Shown here: in pieces, positions 1-4,606 of the stretch | Numbering within the stretch: position 1 is the stretch's first letter | Layout of the letters: the number at the start of each line of letters is the position of its first letter | DNA from: Methanosarcinales archaeon | GTDB taxonomy: Archaea; Halobacteriota; Methanosarcinia; Methanosarcinales; Methanogasteraceae | Length of the DNA stretch: 8,867 nt | Assembly: GCA_030606635.1 (NCBI GenBank) | Contig: JAUWGA010000069.1 | Coordinates: 1-8,867, forward strand | Direction of reading: 5' to 3' | The notes under the pieces: generated by a model | The model's input: only the letters and a program-made list of their open reading frames with translations | Database searches by the model: none | Told to the model about the DNA's origin: nothing | Made by a program: the position numbers and the translations under genes

Positions 1-1
1 C

Positions 2-127
2 AGGTATCTGGACGGCAGGTGCGTGGATGTGATCATTGCAGACGGATCAATGAGGGATGATGGTATTGGGGCGGCAGTGCAGAACAGACTCCGGAAAGCG
101 GCTGATGAAGAGTTTACAAACCGGTGA
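2..127 (+). CDS. C-terminal fragment of an unrecognised protein (5' end outside window)
   Basis: An open frame enters from the left edge and ends at TGA 125-127, giving 41 residues that begin RYLDGRCVDVII and end EEFTNR. The stretch has normal coding character: a hydrophobic beta-like run (VDVIIADGS) followed by a charged amphipathic helix (QNRLRKAADEEF). This suits the end of a soluble globular protein. I do not recognise the family and assign no function. It converges on the broken oxidoreductase gene on the other strand, with only 27 bp between them. The start codon and most of the protein lie outside the window, so length and domains cannot be judged. Confidence 0.6.
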   Translation, partial: RYLDGRCVDVIIADGSMRDDGIGAAVQNRLRKAADEEFTNR

Positions 128-154
128 ATGAAACGATGAAAAATCCAGGATATA

Positions 155-489
155 TCACAATATTTCGAACTGCGCAGGTTCTTTTTCCGAATTGATGATG
201 ATCAAGCTGTCAGGCTGTGTCCCGGATGCCACATCCACCACATCCAGTAGCGTGGCATCCTGTACGATCACATAATCAGGCTCGTATATCTGGGACCTGA
301 GCTTGATCGGGTTGCGACGTAATCTGGTAATGCAAACACAGGAGCACCGCGCCTCTCCACACCAAACATCGGAAACGCCCGGGTGTACCAGCCGTCCTCA
401 AAGGCAGCAACTGCCAGCAGTTCGGCTGCGATAACAGATCCCTAACCTCCGCGTCCGTGTATCCTGATCTCTATCGTCTTTTCTGTCAT
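155..489 (-). pseudogene. Broken gamma subunit of pyruvate/2-oxoacid:ferredoxin oxidoreductase
   Basis: The minus strand from ATG 489-487 reads MTEKTIEIRIHGRGG, then TAG, then [18 protein letters not shown] and [18 protein letters not shown]. This is the start of the gamma (PorC/PorG-type) subunit that helps acyl-CoA-forming oxidoreductases pass electrons to ferredoxin. Three lesions are visible. The glutamine of the family motif GRGGQG is a TAG stop (442-444, one C-to-T change). A missing base near 329-330 shifts the frame; on the other side the match resumes as [19 protein letters not shown], then [19 protein letters not shown], then PDSLIIINSEKEPAQFEIL. Finally a TGA at 155-157 ends it at about 111 residues, while intact subunits are usually about 175-190. 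No alpha, beta or delta subunit genes are nearby. Even if TAG were read as pyrrolysine, the frameshift and truncation would remain. Family identification is confident; the exact substrate class (pyruvate or another 2-oxoacid) is not. Confidence 0.85.
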
Positions 490-684
490 GTTCATTCTCT
501 TCTCACGATTTCGATTTTTTTCAATCCGTTCATCAAGAGCCTGTATGATGGTCTTCAACACTTAGAAACACGGCCCGAAAACATCGCCACTACTACAACT
601 GCTATGATTGCTATCAACCATACCATGGTTTTTCTTTCCATCCTTTTGTTTTCATTTTCTTATCCGTTGATGCTAATACCATTT
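490..684. other. Decayed stretch without a convincing gene
   Basis: Two things are visible on the minus strand. The frame of the broken oxidoreductase subunit stays open upstream of its ATG (KTIIQALDERIEKNRNREKR), probably by chance. A 23-codon frame at 555-626 begins MVWLIAIIAVVVVAMF, which looks like a membrane anchor. Another short frame that starts at ATG 655-653 (MKTKGWKEKPWYG) would join this anchor after a one-base shift, which would make the N-terminus of an anchored or exported protein. This may be the remnant of a gene or an accident. A plus-strand frame over 457-765 has no recognisable protein and lies over the remnants. Confidence 0.35.
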
Positions 685-848
685 TCAAGATCCAGCCACC
701 GCCTGCAACATCATCAGCACGTCGATGGATGTTACACGCCAGCCGCCATTAACATCCATGTCTGATCTTGATTTGTTGGTACCGTGATTTCATGCCTTCG
801 TGACATAAATATCATCCATCGGTCATCGGTTAAGACACGTGTTGACAT
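685..848 (-). pseudogene. Remnant of a dockerin-like C-terminal repeat
   Basis: The minus-strand frame ending at TGA 685-687 reads DMDVNGGWRVTSIDVLMML then QAVAGS. This resembles the archaeal dockerin type I / EF-hand-like repeat with consensus near DVNGDGRVTSLDALMILQAAAG, usually found at the very C-terminus of secreted or surface proteins with PKD-type domains. The calcium loop is damaged: GGW stands where GDGR-type loops have acidic and glycine residues. Upstream, another frame (732-848) reads HEITVPTNQDQ, which fits the usual linker before such repeats, so a frameshift near 765-770 probably separates the two. No long upstream domain survives. I infer the degraded tail of a former surface protein. 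The short length makes this less secure than the oxidoreductase remnant. Confidence 0.55.
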
Positions 849-1099
849 ACTCAATAATGCGTAGCCAGAACCCTGTAACTAAGATGGTGCAGTACACGCT
901 AATTGCGCTGGAGCACGATCTTCGCAGAAAACGCCAGTGATCAGCTTAAACTCATATTGCGCTACTGTGGAATCGAAATATCGCTCGAAACTTTTATTGA
1001 TGTTTATTCGAGTCATGCACTCAAGCCCCATGTCAACCGACACCGTTTCAGGAGCGAATGGCAGGCTTAACTGATGACGTATGAAACATCTTCATATCG
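849..1099. other. Gene-free stretch with short open frames
   Basis: No recognisable product. On the plus strand, a 55-codon open frame at 903-1070 (containing ASDQLKLILRYCGIEISLET) has no ATG and no ribosome binding site. An overlapping ATG frame at 884-940 (MVQYTLIALEHDLRRKRQ) runs in another register just upstream. Adjacent open segments in different frames would suit a small decayed gene, but no family is evident. I see no tRNA-like fold and no tandem repeat here. Confidence 0.3.
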
Positions 1100-1219
1100 T
1101 TTGTTCAAACCCCTCTCCTCCCTGCAATCACAAACAGCCCCGCCGCCAGAAACCCGATAGCGGCGCCATAAAGGAACGTCGCGCTCGGAGCGTATCCCCT
1201 GAGTATGCCCGCGATGATG
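1100..1219. repeat. Left copy of a 120-bp direct repeat (MFS 3' end)
   Basis: These 120 bp align without gaps to 3154-3273, which contain the last 38 codons and stop of the intact MFS gene plus five bases downstream. By eye there are nine mismatches (111/120). Both copies have the same orientation and lie 2054 bp apart, so they bracket the ATPase-PIN operon. Similarity stops abruptly on the downstream side, just past the MFS stop codon. Confidence 0.88.
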
Positions 1220-1236
1220 AAGACATACTGATACAT
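1105..1236 (-). pseudogene. MFS transporter remnant with an internal in-frame deletion
   Basis: A 43-codon minus-strand frame reads MYQYVFIIAGI, then LRGYAPSATFLYGAAIGF, then LAAGLFVIAGRRGV. The first eleven residues equal residues 175-185 of the intact transporter at 3159-4415; the rest matches its residues 387-418. In DNA terms, 1211-1237 equals 3868-3894 exactly and 1100-1219 matches 3154-3273, with GCGATGATG shared at the join. The intact gene still has the 12-mer CCTGCGATGATG at 3262-3273 and 3865-3876, 603 bp apart (201 codons), so slippage or recombination between them would give this in-frame fusion. Similarity ends just upstream of the ATG, so the N-terminal half is also gone. It could still encode a tiny two-helix membrane peptide, but it has no well-placed ribosome binding site and is more likely debris. 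Confidence 0.8.
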
Positions 1237-1250
1237 GCCCCTGATTCTAT

Positions 1251-1267
1251 ATTGAATATCGTTCAAT
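1251..1267 (-). terminator. Small hairpin after the PIN gene (possible terminator)
   Basis: ATTGAA (1251-1256) and TTCAAT (1262-1267) form a perfect 6-bp inverted repeat around a 5-nt loop, 15 nt past the stop codon of the PIN gene on its transcribed strand. The stem is AT-rich and no long U tract follows, so termination is only a possibility. Confidence 0.25.
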
Positions 1268-1281
1268 CCCGGTCCGTGTGA

Positions 1282-1758
1282 TCATAGATTTGAAAGTGCT
1301 TCCCCTGCATCATGAACTGTTAATTGCAGTTTATTGGTAAGATATTGCAGGACGTCGTTGTGCTCTTTTGCCTTTTCGGTGCTGCCCTTCCCGAAATCGC
1401 TATCCTCTGTGATGATGTATCTATCGTTTCTTGTTTCGAGTGCCAAAGCAACAAGGATGCGATCGACTTCTCCTGTGAAGCCCATACCAATCAATGTTTC
1501 AGAGATTTTTTTGTAGTTTCTATCCAGATCAATGGGTAGATAATGAATCCCATTCTCTTTGCCCCCCATCACTGTGTACCATTTTTCAAATAGCTCACGT
1601 CCTCCGGCATTACGCCGATATTCACTCGACAATCTTTTTCCAGTGTCGTGCAATATCCCGTGATTTGCATCATCGCGGATTCTCGACAGTACCCCAATAC
1701 AATCCCAATTATAATCACATGCCTTGCAGATTATGTTGGTGTCAAGCGCTATTTTCAC
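1282..1758 (-). CDS. PIN-domain nuclease, partner of the upstream AAA ATPase
   Basis: A 158-residue protein with the layout of a PIN-fold, metal-dependent ribonuclease. The N-terminus KIALDTNII holds the first acidic residue (D6). A mid-protein acidic candidate is E46 (LSSEYRR). GEVDRILVALAL (D99) is the typical third acidic helix, and YIITEDSDFGKG (D119/D121) is the classic strand-then-aspartate end of the active site. PIN proteins are common as toxins and effectors. An ATG frame opens at 1776, but I choose GTG 1758-1756 because AGGAG (1770-1766) sits 7 nt before it and the fold starts directly there. The gene overlaps the ATPase gene by 17 nt, indicating an operon with coupled translation. 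No antitoxin-like small gene is adjacent; the ATPase is the only partner. Fold confidence is high. The target (RNA or DNA) and the role are unknown. Confidence 0.85.
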   Translation of the reverse strand: MKIALDTNIICKACDYNWDCIGVLSRIRDDANHGILHDTGKRLSSEYRRNAGGRELFEKWYTVMGGKENGIHYLPIDLDRNYKKISETLIGMGFTGEVDRILVALALETRNDRYIITEDSDFGKGSTEKAKEHNDVLQYLTNKLQLTVHDAGEALSNL

Positions 1759-3112
1759 ACTCAATCTCCTCAGCATGTCTTTTTGCGATTTCTTCGGTTA
1801 TTTTCATCGTCTCCTCAAAGTCATCAGAGAAAAACGTCTTGAATCCCTCCGGAACATTCACCATCTGCCCGTAATCATCCAGTTCGATTCTCGAAACCAT
1901 ACTCTCCCCATCCTTCCACTCGATGAAATATATTCCAACCATCTCCTTTTTGATCTTCTGCTCGGCGATGCGCCTTCGCAACCGGAGCATCAGGTGTTCG
2001 CTATGTGTCTCCACGATCAGAGATTTTTTTTGTTCTGCAAGCGCTATGAACAGGTCGCCGAGGTCTGCCTGTGCGCGTGGGTGCAAATGAATCTCAGGCT
2101 GTTCCATCAGGATGGTCTGCTCCTCCTCTGCAACATATCCCTGAATCAAGACTGGTAGAAGTTGTGAGATTCCAAATCCAACGTCCTTCAGATTGATCTG
2201 TATGCCTGATTCGTCCTTGAGCATCAGTTGTGCCATATCTCCCTTCAGAACGTCCCATTCAAGCACGTAACCCATAGTTTCAAGCCATCGGTTAACATCG
2301 GCAATTAAATTTTTTGAACTTGCGCTGTATTTATCCAGAAAGAGGATCTTCAGGGCATCGCGCCCGTCACGTCCGACAACCGAGGGGATTTCGCCTGTGA
2401 AGTGATATGTGCGCTCTGGTTCCTGACGAAGTGGACCGATGTGTAGGACATTCATGAGATCTTTACTCAGATGTTTTGCGATCCCCCTGTTCAGTTCGGA
2501 CAGTTCATTCAGTAGTTTACTACTCCGTTCTCCAATCGGTTTGCTGAAGGGCAGAATTTGTAAACCAAAGGGCACAATCGGCAAGAAACCACGTAAATAA
2601 ACTGGTAGGTCTCCCGGTATCTCAAACGAAGATTCAAGATGCCATTTTGCATCATCCGCGGTTGATTTCTTTTGCATACCAAAAATACATCTCCCATCAG
2701 TACTTTTTTTCGTGTAAAATCCAATTATAGTATTAAATCTCCTTTTTTGGTTGTAAGCTACTTTTATCGATACTACTACCGAATCCCCTTTATTTAATCC
2801 GATTTCTGGAAAATTTTTATCGGTTTCGAGATTAAATGAAAATATCATTGGCTTTTTTATATCTATTTCGTGACGAAAGACTACATCCTCAAAACTACCG
2901 ATGTCAATCCCTGTTTTACTACTAAAAACGAAAGGATAAGGTATGTTCTCAAGATAGATTCCTGAAAGACTCTGTTTTAACATCAGTATAAAATTGAGAA
3001 GCGCACTCTTCCCGGATGAGTTTGCACCCAGCAGCAGTATTATCGGTGGTCGCAGGTCAATCCAGCCAGAATCCCGGTAACCCTTGAACCTCTGTAATCG
3101 AATCGCTTTCAT
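1742..3112 (-). CDS. OLD/RecF-like AAA ATPase with DUF3696-type C-terminus
   Basis: A 456-residue ABC/SMC-like ATPase of the AAA_15/AAA_21 type. The N-terminal strand MKAIRLQRFKGYRDS leads to Walker A GANSSGKS (29-36). Residues 55-200 are a variable, strand-rich insertion. The signature-like DVGFGISQLLPVL is at 310-322, Walker B TILMEQPEIHLHP at 333-345 and the switch histidine segment IVETHSEHLMLRL at 366-378. The C-terminal part (FIEWKDGESMVSRIELDDYG onward) resembles DUF3696, which closes proteins of this group. There is no TOPRIM nuclease domain as in true OLD proteins. The nuclease function may instead be supplied by the PIN protein encoded 17 nt into its 3' end. Such ATPases often act as sensors or regulators in defence modules, but that role is inferred. 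The central part is visibly more AT-rich than the flanking transporter and polymerase genes, which fits acquisition by transfer. Confidence 0.9.
   Translation of the reverse strand: MKAIRLQRFKGYRDSGWIDLRPPIILLLGANSSGKSALLNFILMLKQSLSGIYLENIPYPFVFSSKTGIDIGSFEDVVFRHEIDIKKPMIFSFNLETDKNFPEIGLNKGDSVVVSIKVAYNQKRRFNTIIGFYTKKSTDGRCIFGMQKKSTADDAKWHLESSFEIPGDLPVYLRGFLPIVPFGLQILPFSKPIGERSSKLLNELSELNRGIAKHLSKDLMNVLHIGPLRQEPERTYHFTGEIPSVVGRDGRDALKILFLDKYSASSKNLIADVNRWLETMGYVLEWDVLKGDMAQLMLKDESGIQINLKDVGFGISQLLPVLIQGYVAEEEQTILMEQPEIHLHPRAQADLGDLFIALAEQKKSLIVETHSEHLMLRLRRRIAEQKIKKEMVGIYFIEWKDGESMVSRIELDDYGQMVNVPEGFKTFFSDDFEETMKITEEIAKRHAEEIECENSA
1766..1770 (-). promoter_or_regulatory. Ribosome binding site deciding the PIN gene start
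   Basis: AGGAG lies inside the 3' end of the ATPase gene, 7 nt before GTG 1758-1756. The in-frame ATG at 1776-1774 lies upstream of it and has no such site, so the GTG start is preferred. Confidence 0.6.
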
Positions 3113-3145
3113 TGTATCCCATCTTCCTGTATACTCCCATCTGTG

Positions 3146-3156
3146 TTATATTTTTT
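3146..3156 (-). promoter_or_regulatory. TATA-like promoter element of the ATPase-PIN operon
   Basis: On the minus strand the sequence AAAAAATATAA lies about 34-44 nt before the ATPase ATG (3112). It sits in the 46-bp gap between the transporter stop codon and the ATPase start, so it may give the operon its own transcription. Read-through from the transporter gene, which points the same way, is also possible. The 5' end of the element falls in the conserved 120-bp repeat. Confidence 0.45.
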
Positions 3157-3273
3157 GTTCAAACCCCTCTCCTCCCTGCAATCACAAACAGCCCAGCCGC
3201 CAGAAACGCGATCGCCGCCCCATAAAGGAACGTCGCACTCGGCGCGTATCCCCCGAGTATGCCTGCGATGATG
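3154..3273. repeat. Right copy of the 120-bp direct repeat (MFS 3' end)
   Basis: This is the intact-gene copy of the repeat at 1100-1219. It covers the transporter's last 38 codons, its stop and five bases beyond. Recombination between the two direct copies would delete one 2054-bp unit containing the ATPase-PIN operon and leave a single transporter 3' end. Confidence 0.88.
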
Positions 3274-4415
3274 CTTGCAGGAAGCGCCGCAATCCCGGTC
3301 AGGGTATGAAAGACTCCAAGCGCGGTCCCACGCAGTTCCGGCTCCACAAAGTCGGATGCGTAAGCACGCTGCGTGCCATCGACAAGCGCCTTGAACCCCC
3401 CGTAGAGCGCGAATAGGATGACAAATGCTGCCACCGATTGCAACATCGCAAAACCGATGCATGTAACCCCGAATAACGAATATCCGATGATCAGGACGTT
3501 TCTTCTCCCAATTCTATCTGACAGTTTCCCGCTCGGGATTGAGAATACCGTGTACGTGATATTAAATAGCATATGCAGGGCACTGATCAAGATCAGCACC
3601 ACCAGCACAAACTTCGGATCGATCTCGGCGATTCTGCCGATATCCACAACCGACATCCCGTTTTCGGCAAGCAGAAACTCTCCCGCACGCAGGATAAAGA
3701 ACATGTAGGTGAAGTTTCCAAGCGCAAAGATCGTTGCGATGGCGACGTATGTGCGAAACGATCTCGGGAGTGCACTGAAACTTGCGCGTATGGACTGCCT
3801 GTTATGCGTTACATCATCCTCCCGCACTCCATGAAGCGGCACCAGCGCAAAGAACGCGATGATTCCTGCGATGATGAAGACATACTGATACATGATCGCG
3901 AATTCCAGTTCGAAGAACCAGAAGTAAGAGAGTACGATAATGGCGAGCATCGAACCTGCGATTGCGCCTCCTGAGTCCATCGCGCGATGAACCCCGAATG
4001 CCAAACCCCTCTTATCGTGATGTGTTGAATTTGCGATGATCGCATCTCTTGGCGCGGCGCGAAGTCCCTTCCCTGTGCGCTCTCCGGTCTTTAGCAGAAG
4101 GATGTGCTGCCATGTTGCCGCAAAAGCATAGAGCGTCTTCGCGATCGATGATGTCAGATACCCTGCAAAGACGAAGATCTTCCTCTTCCCGGTTTTGTCC
4201 GAGAGATAGCCGGATATCACCTTGAGGATACTTGCAGCGCTGTCGCCTATGCCGCCGATGAGCCCGATCGCTTGATATGTGCCGCCGAGATACACGATGA
4301 AGAGCGGCAGCAGCGGGCGGATCATCTCGCTACTGGTGTCGGTTAGGAAACTGACGACTCCGAGCAGGATGATGTTGGCGCTGATCCCGTATCTCCGGAC
4401 GATCTTCTCAAGCAT
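3159..4415 (-). CDS. Major facilitator superfamily (MFS) transporter
   Basis: A complete 418-residue inner-membrane permease, a usual length for a 12-helix MFS protein. Hydrophobic segments alternate with short loops across the whole length. The MFS signature loop occurs in both halves: GYLSDKTGKRK (69-79) between helices 2 and 3, and SGKLSDRIGRRN (295-306) at the equivalent place in the second half. GKGLRAAPRDA (115-125) is typical of a drug/efflux-like prokaryotic and archaeal subgroup. The longer central loop (about 195-220) is hydrophilic and probably cytoplasmic. Drug or metabolite efflux is the likeliest activity, but the substrate cannot be inferred. The ATG at 4415 follows a TATA-like box by about 30 nt and lacks a Shine-Dalgarno, which fits a leaderless message. 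It is transcribed divergently from polB. A deleted partial copy lies at 1105-1236. Confidence 0.92.
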   Translation of the reverse strand: MLEKIVRRYGISANIILLGVVSFLTDTSSEMIRPLLPLFIVYLGGTYQAIGLIGGIGDSAASILKVISGYLSDKTGKRKIFVFAGYLTSSIAKTLYAFAATWQHILLLKTGERTGKGLRAAPRDAIIANSTHHDKRGLAFGVHRAMDSGGAIAGSMLAIIVLSYFWFFELEFAIMYQYVFIIAGIIAFFALVPLHGVREDDVTHNRQSIRASFSALPRSFRTYVAIATIFALGNFTYMFFILRAGEFLLAENGMSVVDIGRIAEIDPKFVLVVLILISALHMLFNITYTVFSIPSGKLSDRIGRRNVLIIGYSLFGVTCIGFAMLQSVAAFVILFALYGGFKALVDGTQRAYASDFVEPELRGTALGVFHTLTGIAALPASIIAGILGGYAPSATFLYGAAIAFLAAGLFVIAGRRGV

Positions 4416-4423
4416 GGTTATAG

Positions 4424-4447
4424 TGGCTATACTGCTGCTTGGCTATA
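4424..4447 (-). promoter_or_regulatory. TATA box and direct repeat upstream of the MFS gene
   Basis: The minus strand carries TATAGCCA twice (4447-4440 and 4431-4424), 16 bp apart centre to centre. The upstream copy overlaps a TATA-like GTATTATAG (4451-4443). The downstream copy falls between that box and the expected transcription start near 4420. A regulator bound to this repeat could block or tune transporter expression. It could also simply reflect a small duplication. Confidence 0.4.
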
Positions 4448-4474
4448 ATACTTCATTTCCTTAGATTAAACTCC

Positions 4475-4582
4475 TTAGTCGATCAGCGACTGCCGCGCTA
4501 ATCCCGTGATAAACGCGTAACTGCGCTCGATCCCCTCATGATCCTGCAAGCTGCAGTCGAAAACGTTGGCAAACCATAAGTA
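4475..4582 (-). other. Start-less open frame in the divergent intergenic region
   Basis: A minus-strand frame ending at TAA 4477-4475 reads WFANVFDCSLQDHEGIER then SYAFITGLARQSLID, with codon-like composition but no ATG or GTG before the upstream TGA at 4585-4583. It may be the tail of a lost gene or chance. The rest of the 191-bp gap between the transporter and polB shows only the two promoters. Confidence 0.2.
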
Positions 4583-4583
4583 T
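4575..4583 (+). promoter_or_regulatory. Weak TATA-like element before polB
   Basis: CATAAGTAT is centred about 28 nt before the polB ATG (4607), the right distance for an archaeal TATA box feeding a leaderless message. There is no clear Shine-Dalgarno; GAG at 4596-4598 is the only purine match. The match to a TATA consensus is modest. Confidence 0.35.
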
Positions 4584-4606
4584 CATGCACCATCAAGAGA
4601 CGCATA

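Noticed and set aside
457..765. 102-codon plus-strand open frame
   Set aside because: It lies antisense over the oxidoreductase and dockerin remnants, has no recognisable protein and is rich in His/Ser/Thr as expected from a shadow frame.
1264..1274. CAATCCCGGTC shared with 3290-3300 in the transporter gene
   Set aside because: Eleven bases without flanking similarity. It is too short to prove that the transporter copy extends that far.
1081..1281. 66-codon plus-strand open frame
   Set aside because: It is antisense to the transporter remnant. The same antisense frame appears at 3084-3416 over the intact transporter, which explains the similarity of the two.
1724..2158. 144-codon plus-strand open frame
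   Set aside because: It is antisense to the ATPase, whose motifs are complete on the other strand.
3109..3462. 117-codon minus-strand frame rich in Cys/Arg/Trp
   Set aside because: It is an alternative frame inside the MFS gene, with unnatural composition and no motif.
4416..4606. Possible tRNA or small RNA in the divergent intergenic region
   Set aside because: No cloverleaf, TTC arm or anticodon stem can be drawn on either strand.
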